Source: Anisakis pegreffii
Taxonomy: Eukaryota > Nematoda > Chromadorea > Rhabditida > Anisakidae
Assembly (NCBI GenBank): GCA_035041965.1
Contig: JAPYMA010000232.1
Span: 41,453 to 105,452, forward strand
DNA length: 64,000 bases
Direction: 5' to 3'
Part shown: positions 28,035 to 39,410 of the stretch, piece after piece
How the letters are laid out: the number at the start of each line of letters is the position of its first letter
How positions within the stretch are numbered: the stretch's first letter is position 1
Translations under genes and position numbers: made by a program
Notes under the pieces: model-generated
Seen by the model: the letters and a program-made list of their open reading frames with translations, nothing else
Told to the model about the DNA's origin: nothing
The model's database searches: none

Positions 28035-29307
28035 GAATCGAGACCGTTAACATGAACTGCTCAGTAGTCCCGTTTGCTCGAATACATTTCAACGTTTCTG
28101 GGTAAAAAGAAGAGCAGTTCAGCGAATATTTATCAGTGATTATAGCGAAATTTACAGTTGGTTATTACTTTTAAAGATATAGTGTATCACGAGACAACTA
28201 GCGATTTCAATGTGCCAACTCTTGAATCTTTATATTGGTTCATCAAATTAATATCGTGCAAAATTCTGTCACCATAAAGTGAAATTTCATGATGTTCATA
28301 TGCAAATCATGAGCACCACAAAATTCCACTCTGATTTCATGCTGCTCATGTGCTGAACACAACGATATTATTCCAATAACGCAGACGCAGGTATCTCTGT
28401 TCTTTGTTTAAATGAAAATCATAACAATAGTACTATTAAAATAATGTGAAAGCAGTCTATTTGACCAAGAATGGAACAATTCAAAGCAATTCGTATACTT
28501 TAAAGCAGGTTCGGTTTGGTATCAACAGGCAATATCTGAGAGAGACTTCGAGGGTTGTGCTGTTTGACGTGCGTCTGCAGCAGAGTTCATTCTAGAGGTG
28601 GCAGTTAGCGTCCTCAAGTGAAAATGTGACAAAGGAAACGTGAAGGCAATCGAATCTGGATGTTATAAAGAACTAACTCATTGTTGAGTCGTTTGCTGTG
28701 GCAGTCGAGGTTGTTCTGATGAGTAGGAAAGCAGCAGCAATGATATGAACAATCGTTGATGGATGACGCTTATCAAATGTTTTAGTGAGTATCAAGCGAA
28801 GCTGCATACTACTTCCACATTATTTTAATAGCACTATTGTTATGAAACTCATTTAAACAAAGAACAGAGGTACCTATATCTGCGTTATTGGAATAATATC
28901 TTTGGGACAGAGGTATTTATGTCTGCATAAATGCTGCACGCGTTGTTGACAACTTCAATACAGTAACTGTCGTGATCAGCACATGAGCAGCATTGAATCA
29001 GAGTGGAATCTCGTGGTGCTCATGATTTGCACATGATCACCATGAAATTTCACTTTATGGTGACAGAATTTTGCATGATATTAATATGATGGACCAATAT
29101 AAAGATTCAACAGTGAGTTAGCACATTGAAATCGCTAGTTGCCTGGTGATACACTGTATCTTTAGGAGCAACAATCAACTGTAAATTTCGCTACCAACTG
29201 TAATCACGGGTAAACGTTCGCTTAAGTGCTTTTGTTTCTACCTAGAAACGTTGAAAGTTATTCGAGCAGACGGGATTACTTAGCATTTTATGTAACGGTC
29301 TCGATTC
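28035..29307. repeat. Large palindrome A
   Basis: Arms 28035-28448 and 28816-29307 are diverged reverse complements; for example 'aaattctgtcaccataaagt' recurs inverted near 29050. They surround a 367-bp centre. No open frame of note. It may be a foldback element. Confidence 0.75.
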
Positions 29308-30204
29308 TTTCCTCGTAGAATAACAATTGTTTGAAAGATTTGCCCACAAGTAAAAGGAAACTGATAGTAAATAGCTGTTTGACTGATCATTCAATTATAT
29401 GTTTTGCTCAACCCTTAACGTTTAGACTGTTTTCAGGTTCGTTCGAATGCGGTGACACATTCTAAAATGCGTTCGAATGAAACGGCGACAGAATGAATGA
29501 TGATTGAAGCGAATGAAATTACGCGACGTGGCAGTAGTACATTTTACGATTGCTGATGAAGCAAAATCGAAGCCGAAATGAAAACTGTAAAGCATTTGTG
29601 CAGTATTCATTCAATAAGAAGAGCGCTCCATCGGTTGGAATGCAAATGGAATTTAGTTAACCAATAATATGCAGCTCCGCTTGATACTCATCAAAGTATT
29701 TGACTGATGTCATCCATCTCTCATAATCCACCATCATAGAATTTGAATAGAAGCAGGGGGTTGGAATAGCAAGAGATGTCGATTTTTATGTACAGTCATT
29801 CATTCCAACCATAATATCCTGAAAGCAGTCTGTAAAAATGAGAGAATTATTGAGTTTTACACTCGACTTTGAAACGCATAAAAAGATCTGACATCGTAAG
29901 CGACATTCATTTTCGGTATCAACTGTCAACCACCGTGATGAAAGGTATTGTTCATATCATTGCTGCTGCTTTCCTACTCATCAAAACAACCTCGACTGCC
30001 ACAGCAAGCGGCTCAACAATGAGTTAGTTCTTTATAACATCCAGATTCGATTGCCTTCACGTTTCCGTCGTCACATTTTCACTTGAGGACGTTAACTGCC
30101 ACCTCTAGAATGAACTCTGCTGCAGACGAACGTCAAACAGCACAACCCTCGAAGTCTCTCTCAGATATTGCCTGTTGATACCAAACCGAACTTCCTTTAA
30201 AGTA
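28497..30204. repeat. Large palindrome B, overlapping palindrome A
   Basis: Arms 28497-28757 (within the centre of palindrome A) and 29946-30204 are reverse complements, sharing 'cactcttcattctagaggtgg'-type sequence around 'ttcattctagaggtggcagt'. The same sequence reappears at the right window edge (63880-64000) as part of the right arm of the large inverted duplication. Confidence 0.75.
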
Positions 30205-30502
30205 TCCGATTTCCTTCAATATGTTCCACTGTTGGTCAAATAGAAGATATTTCACTTTTCAAAATTCACCCTCAATCATATTCCACGATTTGTGATAGTG
30301 GAATAGAATTTTTCAACAAATTCCATATGATATTTACGTCGACGATTTCTTTTCTGAATTGAAAAGTGCGAATTTACACAACTAAAATTTCAACTTTGCT
30401 CAAGATTTACGAAATCGCTTTCCCTTGTCTTGCCAACGCCACAGCCAAATGGGACGTCAACGGAACATTTCCAGATCTATAATTTGTTGGCAACAATTTC
30501 AG

Positions 30503-30612
30503 CGTGCTCAAACTATTGCGATGTTAGCCGTCGCGTTTGTGATCCAGGCCCTATAGGCAGACCTTTCTGCAGGAATGCGCGTAATATGTGCAACCAATGC
30601 AGTGCGTTTTAA
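30503..30612 (+). CDS. Six-cysteine terminal exon L1 (no upstream exon in array)
   Basis: Opens after 'caacaatttcag' in phase 1 and ends in TAA. It encodes six cysteines spaced C-x3-C-x6-C-x9-C-x6-C-x2-C and ends CNQCSAF. The same frame and spacing recur in seven other copies in this window. The acidic partner exon found before other copies is not seen upstream of this one, so it may be orphaned. Family not recognised; not a standard ShK spacing. Confidence 0.4.
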
Positions 30613-30718
30613 TTTCCACAGCTTCAAGGCCTTCAAGTATTTTTACATATTCAGAATTACCAGTCTGGTTGAATCCAGATTGTTAGATAAACCTCTTTGA
30701 GGAACGATTAAAATTAAG

Positions 30719-31309
30719 GCAAAGAACAATCACCAATGATCGGGATGGAAGAAGCGAATTTCGATGATCAGAATGGTCTCTCTTCCTCAGGTGGGTAATA
30801 ATACGCTATGTCGCTTCTTTAATACAAGCGGGGTATTTTCTTCAGAATCATTTTTTTAAATGCTCACCACCACTATTTTGCGGTTTCAATGTTGGCATCA
30901 AACAGACCTTTGAACAATGTTCATGGTTGCGCATCACGTAATCCCTAAAACCTCAACCCTCATCAATACGAAATTCTGCGCAATTTAACCGGATCATCTA
31001 TGACAATTCCAACAAATCCCATATAGTATTCACGTCGACGAATTTTTGGTGTGAAATAAAAAGTGTGAATTTATTCTACCAAAATTTCAACTATGCTCAA
31101 AATTTGCGTAATCGTTTTCCATTGTGTTGTCTACGCTGCACCCAAATGGGACGTCAACGGAACATTTCCAGATCTATAATTTGTTGGCAACAATTTCAGT
31201 GTGCTTACAATATTGCGATGTTAGTCAAAGCGCTTGTCCTCCAGACCCTGTGCCGGGAGGTTTCTGCATGATAGCGCGTTGTATATGCAACAAATGCCGT
31301 GCGTTTTAA
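30719..31309 (+). CDS. Acidic exon + six-cysteine exon, left pair 1
   Basis: Exon 30719-30790 (72 nt, phase 1 to 1) reads 'KEQSPMIGMEEANFDD' then QNGLSSSG and ends at CTCAG/gtgggt. It joins in phase to 31200-31309, a terminal exon with six cysteines (VCLQYCDVSQSAC ... CICNKCRAF) and TAA. The acceptor of the first exon is the weaker 'attaag', where other copies have 'attcag'. The exon supplying the start and any signal peptide is not identified. Within the intron, 31094-31170 holds a signal-peptide-like frame beginning MLKICVIVFHCVVYA. It reaches a stop and does not join in phase. Small disulfide-rich secreted peptide is an inference from the cysteine pattern. Confidence 0.4.
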
Positions 31310-31415
31310 TTCCCACAGCTTCACGGCCTTCAAGTATTTTTACATATTCAGAATTACCAGTCTGGTTGAATCCAAATTATTAGATAAACCTCTTTGAGGA
31401 ACGATTAAAATTCAG

Positions 31416-31556
31416 GCAAAGAACAATCATCAATAATCGTGGTGGAAGAACCGAATTTCGATGATGCTACTGGTCCATGCGGAACTGATATCGATGGCGA
31501 CGCTTGGGAACTTCAGAAACCAGAGCAAGTTCATCTGAATGAACCATCTTCTATAA
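31416..31556 (+). CDS. Long variant of the acidic exon, left array
   Basis: A 141-nt version of the acidic exon (phase 1 to 1). It begins 'KEQSSIIVVEEPNFDD' and carries an insert 'GPCGTDIDGDAWELQKPEQV'. The same long variant sits at the matching place in the right arm (61825-61965), so it predates the inverted duplication or was exchanged between arms. It could splice to the cysteine exon at 31938. Alternatively it runs two codons on to a TAA at 31562-31564. Confidence 0.4.
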
Positions 31557-31773
31557 GTGGGTAATAGCACACTGTGTCGCTGTTCTGCCACTAGCCGGGC
31601 TAATTTGTTCAGAACCATTGTTTTCAAACTCATGTAATCCTTAAAACCTCAACGAAATTCTGCGCAATTTAACCGGATCATCTATGACAATTCCAACAGA
31701 TCCCATGTACCATTCACGTCGACGAATTTTTGGTGTGAAATAAAAAGTGTGTATGACAACGATTAAAATTCAG

Positions 31774-32044
31774 GCAAAGAACAATCACCAATAATCGCGG
31801 TGGAAGAACCGAATTTCGAAGATCGGTACGTTCCCTCTCCCTCAGGTAAGTAATAATACGGTATGTTGCTACTTTCCTACTAGCGGGGTTATTTTCTTCA
31901 CAATCTTTTTTTTTCAAATGGCCCGCAAAAATTTCAGCTTGCTTAAAATATTGTGAACGAAGCCGTCATGGTTGTCCTCCAGGCCGTATGAGAATCCTCT
32001 GCTTAAGAGCGCGTGATGTATGCAACCGATGCAGTTCGTTTTAA
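31774..32044 (+). CDS. Acidic exon + six-cysteine exon, left pair 2 (shortest intron)
   Basis: Exon 31774-31845 (72 nt, acceptor aaaattcag) reads 'KEQSPIIAVEEPNFED' then RYVPSPS. It ends at a perfect donor, CTCAG/gtaagt. A 92-bp intron ending 'aaaatttcag' leads to 31938-32044: 'CLKYCERSRHGCPPGRMRIL', then C-x6-C-x2-C and TAA. This pair gives the clearest evidence that the cysteine module is a phase-1 terminal exon rather than a free-standing ORF. It has no counterpart in the right arm, where the region is deleted. Confidence 0.5.
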
Positions 32045-32315
32045 TTTTCACAGATCCACGGCTTTCAAATATTTACCACATATTCAGAGTGGCTCGTTCT
32101 CCCAGGTAAAAAAATCCAAATTGTTGGCTAAGGTTTCGTCAGCAGTGATCAATTTCGGTCAAAAAACGGTCAGTGATGAAATATAACTGAGTCAGGGTGG
32201 GACAAACTGTGGCATCATCACCTTTCAGTTCATGCGGAAATGGTAATCATGACATTTGCGAACTTCAGAAACTGCAGAAACTTCTTCGAGATAATCTTTT
32301 TTCTGTTGATGCGTA

Positions 32316-33273
32316 ATGTTTTCAGCATCGAATCTTGTTGCCACTGTATGATCATGATTTTTAAGAGCGTCGGCATGGGCAAAGATTTTCTCAGGTTTAT
32401 GCATCTGAAACAGGGAAATCAAAAAACACTTCGATCGACTTCGTCAATGCTTCTTCTACATTTGGACCTGAAGAACGGAGACACGTTCCGATCCACTTCG
32501 TCAATGCTTCTTCTACATTTGGACCTGAAGAACGGAGACACGTTCCGATCCACTTCGTCAATGCTTCTCACACACCCGGACCTGAAAAACAAGGAAACAT
32601 TACGACCGACATTGCCAACATTTTTCCCTCTGTTCGACTTGAAGAACAGCCAAAGGTTTTGATCGAATTCACCAATGCAACTCTCGGGGTGCTGACAAAC
32701 ACTTTACCTGCGCATGATGATCAAAAACAATTTCTTATCGACTCTGTCGATGTGATTTTATTGAACACGCTCTCAGGGCTAACGCTAATGACAGAATGGT
32801 TGAAACTCTATCCAGAAGCTAGTAACTTCTCGATTGCTGCGAAAATTGCAATTGAAGAGTTAACACAATACAGACAACAACTGCTTCAGCAACCGTTGAT
32901 GCCTGCAGTATCTTCGTATGATGCTGTGTCAAAGGCACAAACCGAGCCACCGGCAGGTATGAATTCACTTCTATTTCCAAGTTCAGCTTTACAGATTGAT
33001 TATAATCAGGATTTTAAACAAGTGCAGGCGATACACATCGAAGAATATAATTGTAGATTTCATTCGAGAAAGGTTTAAACTTAGATACTGATATACCAAG
33101 TGAAATTCTATAATTCGGCGATACTTTCAGAATCAATTGATGAAGCCAACAGTGACGATCAAGAGATGCGAAACACCGATGGACACGATGTAGTCAGTGC
33201 AGATCTTGCGCATGATATAATGGTTGATGAACTTATGTACCAATTGCAACGCTATCTTTTTGAAACTGCATGA
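32316..33273 (+). CDS. 19-residue-repeat acidic protein, left copy, three exons
   Basis: Exons 32316-32345, 32395-32956 and 33131-33273 join to 244 residues. Introns are 49 bp (gtatga...ctcag) and 174 bp. After 'MFSASNLVATVYASETGKSK' come three tandem 57-nt repeats (HFVNASSTFGPEERRHVPI), each with an N-x-S sequon. A helical region follows: 'FTNATLGVLTNTLPAHDDQ', 'VDVILLNTLSGLTLMTEWL' and 'IAIEELTQYRQQLLQQPL'. The tail is acidic, ending 'MVDELMYQLQRYLFETA'. The right-arm paralogue (59549-60563) keeps every border and phase and adds exactly one repeat. The first exon may instead begin at tttcag/CA (32326) in phase 1, joined to an upstream acidic exon. Function unknown. Confidence 0.6.
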
Positions 33274-35067
33274 ACCAACATGAACTATTGAAAAGAACTG
33301 TTAATGACGCTGAATTGTTATCATACTAATTTTTCACCCGAGGCAATTTATTTATTCTTTTTATGCTGTCCTTCTTCTCTGTCACCTTTTCGCTAATTTG
33401 CCTCCACTCTTCTCCTTTTATCGTTGTATTATCCGATAATAAACGTTGTAAGGTTACTTTCATTAACTCTTCAACTAAACACCAATAATGGGAAGGAACA
33501 AATCAGAACAAAATAAGTAAGTGAAATCCCTTTTGTGTTTCTCAGATTCAAGCGTGCCCATTGTTTTCTTCTTCCTCACAAGGATTTCACTACGTGAAGT
33601 CATCGCGAGCTCACTACGGCTGCTTATTATGTATCCAATTCAGTAATTTCCCAACAGGGATGATATTATGAACGCAATCAAGAAACTCCCAAAACTCTCA
33701 TCATACCTACGCAATCGATTTACTATTCACGTGAGAATACGAGCTATTGGAACACTACATAGTGACGCCCAAAGCCATAAAACAAAGGCAATCCTAAGAC
33801 AAACGACAATGAAAATGAACACTCAAGTTAATGAATTTAGCCTTAAGCAATGCACAGCATTTAATATTGAATTACGAATTGAATTGAATGTTAATAATTG
33901 GTGCCTTCAAGAGGGCCATTTCCACCACCAACAAACACGAACACATAAACATAGCACCGTTGACATAGAAGTTGTATTCTTTTATTTATCTAACGAATGA
34001 ACGCAATTTTCTGAAGATTCGGTTAATCAAAGGTGCTTAAATTACAAATTTGAAAAATGCAAAATCCACACGCATAAGTTGATTGCTGTGATCGAAGAAT
34101 AACGTGCTCTAAGAAGCATTTTGACTGTTTGCTTGAGGAAACTTTCTAATGAACTATCACAGAACAAGATCAATCTTCATCGCTAACATTGAACCAGTCA
34201 TTGTCGTGTTAACTGTAGTCTTTAAGATCACTCACTGAACAGCCGATTTAAGGCAAATTGATGATGGTAATCATAGTATTCGGTGATAACACAGATATGG
34301 TTGCTTAGTCCCACAGGAAATTACGATGAAACAAATCAGCTAATAACTGAGAACCCAGACAAATTCGGTAATCTGAACGATAACATGGAAGCAAGACAGA
34401 CCCTTCAGAACATAAGCATCACACCGAGTTGAAGATTCTAAACTGATTCTAAAGATTCTAATTATGAATCGTAAATACATTCTAGTTTTAAAAGATTTTA
34501 AAGTGAATGATGGAACATACAGAATCATAATGAAATGATAGATGTAGCTATGAAATATCCAACGAGAGAAAACATAAAACAACTGTGTTAATGAGCAAAT
34601 CGAAAGGTAATGGGATAATCTGATTGAACAAGCAAGTGCTGAATCGGAAGAATTATCACAACAAATGAAATCAAGCCAAATAAAGCACTTCATATAGCAT
34701 CAGCATTTCGTTTCATATATCCTTTTCACTGCTTTGTGAGCATTTAATAATCGGAACCACCCCACGCATCAAACTGCCTGGCCTATGTTTCATAAAATTA
34801 CTATGAACATTGTGAAAGAGTTTTGAACATCGCTGTACGGTTGTATCCAACTTTCTGAGAAGCATCCATATTAAATGACAATCTCAACGAGGCTTTCAGT
34901 ACAATGCTATCATTACACCGAAACCAGTGATCGCTTAACGGCATCGAATTTCTCTTACGACTGCGATTTAATCGTAAGAATAAGTGATACTGCTGCGGTA
35001 TCAGTACAGTCAGTGAGGCAGTATCCGGTCATCATGCAAGCACAAAGGAATAAGATGATCATCATCC
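33274..35067. other. Left-arm noncoding segment
   Basis: Blocks 33300-34000 and 34340-34700 reappear inverted at 58920-59500 and 58670-58880. A frame at 33668-34000 ('MNAIKKLPKLSSYLRNRFTI') is partly kept in the other arm (58927-59154), but stops and indels differ. I do not treat it as a gene. The stretch 34700-35067 has no match in the right arm. Confidence 0.4.
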
Positions 35068-35731
35068 AATAGCTGTACAAATGTTCCATTTCATCATGCA
35101 TATCTTATACCAGTGGTTCTCACGTTCGGGTGCTCCATTATCCTTTTAGATAATCCGGCAGACCGCCATTACTCCCAAATTACCCAAAACGGTTAAAATG
35201 ACTTCATATGAGAACCATTGTGCTAGACCATTGCGTTGCTCATTATTGCAATCGATGATGATTGCATGGAATGCTATTGTCTATGACACGCTCACTTCAA
35301 ACTGTTTTGCGTGGATTCTCATTCTTTTCAGACGTGTTGTATTCGCTCTCATAGCTATCACATGCGAATATCGTTCTATTGATGAGTTTTTATCATTCAC
35401 TTCGTCTCAATTTCACTTCACAGTTCGAATCAACTTCTCATTCTGTATCATATACTATTTACTGGATACGTTGACGAGTGTTGACAACCGAAATCAACAA
35501 TACAGCAATCGAACTGAATTGCTGAACAACGTTCAACAGTCAAATGATCAATTATAGAGTGTATTTGATAGAATGAGAATTTCAGTTCAATTGTTGAGTG
35601 AAATGAATGAGAAATGGGCAAAAGAGAACGCTTTCGGTGATAAAAGCTGTGAGAGCGATTGAAACAGCACGGAAAAGAATGAAAACCCTGCTAAGACAAT
35701 GATATCACGAAATCCAGCATTACTTAAGACA
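35068..35731 (+). mobile_element. Dispersed ORF-bearing repeat, copy 2
   Basis: Long form of the repeat at 26873, with the hydrophobic frame intact from 35198 to the TAG at 35555-35557 (119 codons). After that TAG the frame stays open to a TGA near 35660. Its right end coincides with the inner border of the left duplication arm. Confidence 0.6.
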
Positions 35732-36450
35732 TGACTCTATGTTGACTGGCAAAGAAAACACATAACTTCATAATCAATGTTGACTGGCATAGATATCTGA
35801 TTAACGAAATTCTCATCTATAAGAGAAGAGTAGATGATTTTAGCAGATGACAACGCATACCTTATCCTCGGGGTTATAGGTAATTCCATAATCAATCATA
35901 TATCATAATCTTGGTTGGCTAACATTTATGCAGATCTATTCTCATCTATGTTTCTTATGCACACTCAACTCGTGTAACTTTCAGAAGATTTCTACAACAG
36001 CAGATTTGTTGCTGATTCTGATAGAAAGCAGATGCTCTCTTACTGTTTCATTCGTCGAATTACTTGCCCGTTTCGACATTATTTCCAAATACCTCATTTC
36101 TTTCAATGACCACTTCAAATAACATCTTTTTTTTCACCTCTTCACTGGACTGATGAGCACGGAACGCGAATATTTACGATAATTAGTCTTTGATTGCGAA
36201 TTCGTGTAATTCTATCATCCAATCACTAATAACCCAATGAATATTATCAATTTCTGTGGAACAAATATTTTTGATCGGCCAGTTTATCAAAGTTATCAAC
36301 GGAAACTTTCTTAACACAACATAAAATTCTCCCAGACTGATATCTCCATATCCGATTGTTCATATCAGCCAATTTCTCAACAACCAGCAATCAGCTGAAT
36401 ATGAACCGACATAATGAATACGTCTTGTTTGTTCCTCTTCCTAATATCAC
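35732..36450. other. Unassigned; possible further exon of the membrane protein
   Basis: On the - strand, about 36100-35975 reads 'EMRYLEIMSKRASNSTNETV', then REHLLSIRISNKSAV and a stop. This could be a last exon for the gene at 36451-36780, but I could not find an acceptor that keeps phase. Confidence 0.2.
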
Positions 36451-36780
36451 CTAAGACAAAATGTTCGCATGACTGAATGTGTGAACAGATACACTGATAA
36501 ACGTTTGCTCGTTATCATCACTGTTCCATATATAACGATCAGCATAGTCATTAGAACCGAGAAATATTGAGTAAAGAGAGTGAATTGATCGCGAACCACA
36601 GTGAATGTGTAAGAAATTATTGCATGTGATACGATCGATGTTAACATCACCGACCGACCGACCTCTCCTATTATCAATGTTTTATCGTTGTATGAGGTCG
36701 TCATCGCATACGCAAATATGCAGGTCGCCACCACATAGGCAAATAAGTTTGCTGCAATCAACCTTCCAGCAAACTTCCTC
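36451..36780 (-). CDS. Single exon of a multi-pass membrane protein
   Basis: Bounded by an acceptor (atcacag) at 36781-36787 and a donor (CTTAG/gtgata) at 36450. It is open throughout and enters and leaves in fixed phase (1 + 109 codons + 2). Three hydrophobic stretches are seen: 'LIAANLFAYVVATCIFAYAM', 'SVMLTSIVSHAIISYTFTVV' and 'YFSVLMTMLIVIYGTVMI'. Other exons were not secured. It could belong to a chemoreceptor-like or tetraspanin-like protein, but no diagnostic motif is visible. It lies on the opposite strand to the acyltransferase gene just to the right. Confidence 0.35.
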
Positions 36781-37049
36781 CTGTGATTGATCGACTGAAC
36801 GAAAATTGTTCAGTGCGAATGAACGTTTACATTGGAAGAGTTCAACGTGAAAATTTTCAACGCTCGTTTATGGAACACAACAAAGCTGTGCAAGAATTTT
36901 TACGATGAACTCTGGAGAGTAGGCTCGTCTAGACGACGAAGTCTCAGAAATGATTCATTCATTCACGTTGTGAACGATTCTAATCACATTATCATTTCAG
37001 GTGAATTCAGTTGATATTCATAAAAATTGTGTGACAATATTCAACGCGA

Positions 37050-39410
37050 ATGATGGAACTGCGGCATTTTGTGAGCGATGGTGATATGCGTGATGCATTG
37101 CGTCAAACTGAGAATCATCCTTATATGATGCCAGTTTACTACTCGATTCGACATGAACTCACGAAGAGGTATTGAATGTGATGAGGTGTTAAGTGAATGA
37201 TCCAGTATGAAAGATTTAACGGTGATTTCACAACCATCCCCTCAATGAACAGATAGATCATCGACGGATTGGATGTGAGTGATTGTGAAATCATTCATAT
37301 TGGGCATGCATAATGTACTCTGTTGGATATAGTCAATTCGTCTGCGGCTTCTGAGATATAAGAGGAATGTGCATCTTCATTTGCTATTTCATTAAGCAAT
37401 AAATCAACTTCAATGAAATTCAACTCTTTAGCCTTTCCTAATCTTTAGCCTTTCCCTAGTCTTTCCTTATTAATAAATCAAACTCTGCAGCCTTTCCTTC
37501 TTAATTCAGGTTTCCAGCGAGTCCGATTCAATTGTTTGGATATCCATCACAGAAACCAATCCTATGGTTCATTATACGGCACAACGTTCATGTTGAGTTA
37601 GTTCTTATGCATCAATCTAAATTTTCCAACAATAACTAAGATGAATAAGAACAAAAACTAATGTTGTTCTCATTAATTCTACACCAGTCAGAGATGGAAA
37701 CCAACAGATTTTCTGTGGTGGCCATTGATCAAGCATCCTATTGGTGGACATTGAAATTCGGTGAGCAAGGCACCTATCGAGTTACGCAATGGATAATTTT
37801 TTGCTAGGAAATAGAATTCTGATTCCCCGGGCATTATTCTAAGGAAAAATCGCCCTGATAAGCAAATTGCTAGGCAATATGTTGGTTGAAAGTAAGTCAA
37901 ATAAATGCTGATTGATTTCGCAGACTTGAGTGGTAGCTTCAAGTGAACGAGATTATCGATATTCGTTCGTATTACAGTGACCAAGTTGCTATTTGGGCGA
38001 ATCCTTTGGAGAACATCAATGAGGAGCAATTCAATGATGCACTTGAACAATTCAGCAAAATCTATCAGTTCGATGATCGAATTTTTGTGCTGTTACCAAG
38101 CAATATATCTGATATGGTTGGTGATCACTTTCATACGCGTTTTGTATTCAATCGGATAAAAATCAAGTTTTCATGAGATTTGATATCTTCATCAAACTTT
38201 TCCTTGTGCTATCAATTGAAGTGAACTGAGGTTTTAGGTGATGCAACTTTTTCGGTTCATCAGACATTATGTTAGAATGCCTGCTTTGTTTTTCATATTA
38301 GTGCATTTGCATACTTTTTTCCCCACGATCAGCAATGAAATCATTCCGGTCAATTCAGTTCAATCCATGTTTAGATATTCGGTCAATTCAATTCAATCCA
38401 TCCTTAGATACTAACTGAGAATGCATTTCAAATTGTTCCAGTTCATTAAATATTACTCACGAAACGTCGAATTCGACCTGGTCTTATATCCGTCACATTT
38501 CTTCTACATGAATGAAAAGCAACAAAAAATCGTCAGTGAAATGAAGCTAGAACTACCAACTGGATATCGATTCGATAAGGTGAATATCGCTACAGACGCT
38601 CAAATCATCAACGATACGTGGATTCATTCAAGTGAAGGCGAACTTGGACACACGACGTGAGTTTGATAACTTTTACTAGCAGTCAATATTTCTGGTTTAA
38701 GCTGAGGAATGATGATGCTGAATTGTGAGTGATCGTTTGAGGTGAAGAAGGCATGTCGGAAGGAATTGATGTTGGCCTTTGAACTGTTATTGAACATTTG
38801 CATGCACCTTGTCTTTACTGTCACTGCGGGGCATGCCTCCATGATGCACTCGTGAAATTTTTCATAAAGCAATCGTAGGTAATTGTAAATATTCTTTCAG
38901 TGAAAAATTGCGATGTATGCCATCAGCGCTGGTCCGACATGGAAAAGAGGCAGTCTCTTTCGAGATGTGCGATCCGTCCGGTTTTCAGAATCACTTATTT
39001 ACAATTGAGCAACACCGAGGTAAAGGACTCGGTACAGCGGTTGAAATGCGACTATGCCAACAATGTATCAGGTGAGTCACTACCACAAATGAAACTTATT
39101 TCATCGTACAATTTGTCCTGAACTGGCATGACGAATTTGGTTGATTCATGTCTTATTCGTTGTTTATACTTCAGTCACAAACACTTCCCCATCAACATTT
39201 CTATGAAACTAATTATCGCCCGATAATGAATCACTATTCAGTGAACAACTATGGCCATTCAAATGCGTTGAACTCTACAATACATCGGTACTGAAGTCAG
39301 CGAATGAATCTCATCTATGGACTCGACTCGACGACCTATCACACAATCCAATCGCCATCAACTTCATCCGATTCTCCAAGAAGAACGGTCCATCAGCTCC
39401 AGCTACGTGA
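37050..39410 (+). CDS. Glycine N-acyltransferase-like (GLYAT/GNAT) protein, seven exons
   Basis: Exons 37050-37168, 37510-37585, 37688-37760, 37944-38116, 38442-38656, 38901-39071 and 39242-39410 give 331 residues with all phases matching. The C-terminal half carries the GNAT fold signature: 'LPTGYRFDKVNIATDAQIIN', then 'ALVRHGKEAVSFEMCDPSGF', then acetyl-CoA-binding motif A 'TIEQHRGKGLGTAVEMRLC' (about 254-272). It ends with 'CVELYNTSVLKSANESHLWT', the form seen in nematode GLYAT-like proteins. The family moves acyl groups from CoA to amines such as glycine, often in detoxification. The substrate here cannot be read. The exon 4 acceptor (cttcaag at 37943) is weak: a better AG 19 bp upstream puts stops in all frames. 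The exon 4 donor at 38116 is also tentative. The N-terminal half is less certain than the C-terminal half. Confidence 0.8.

Larger units (their letters stand above)
30089..35731. repeat. Left arm of large inverted duplication
   Basis: Collinear in reverse with 64000 down to 56699. Matching landmarks, left to right-arm: cysteine-exon array (30503-32044 to 63591-60697), repeat-protein gene (32316-33273 to 60563-59549), noncoding block (33300-34000 to 59500-58920), block 34340-34700 to 58880-58670, and the ORF-bearing repeat (35210-35731 to 57190-56699). The arms differ in array copy number and in some insertions. The homology to the left of 30089 should continue outside the window on the right. 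Confidence 0.85.

Noticed and set aside
30503..30612. ShK toxin-type domain in the six-cysteine exon
   Set aside because: The last spacing is C-x6-C-x2-C, not the C-x3-C-x2-C of ShK domains, and no other ShK residues are visible.
32240..32662. 140-codon + strand frame with leucine-rich tandem repeats
   Set aside because: Shadow of the spliced repeat-protein gene. The 57-nt repeat keeps all frames open. Only the other frame joins cleanly to exons on both sides and carries into 32659-32956.
33668..34000. 110-codon + strand frame conserved in both duplication arms
   Set aside because: The right-arm copy is cut short and shifted after about 60 codons, so conservation is explained by the duplication.
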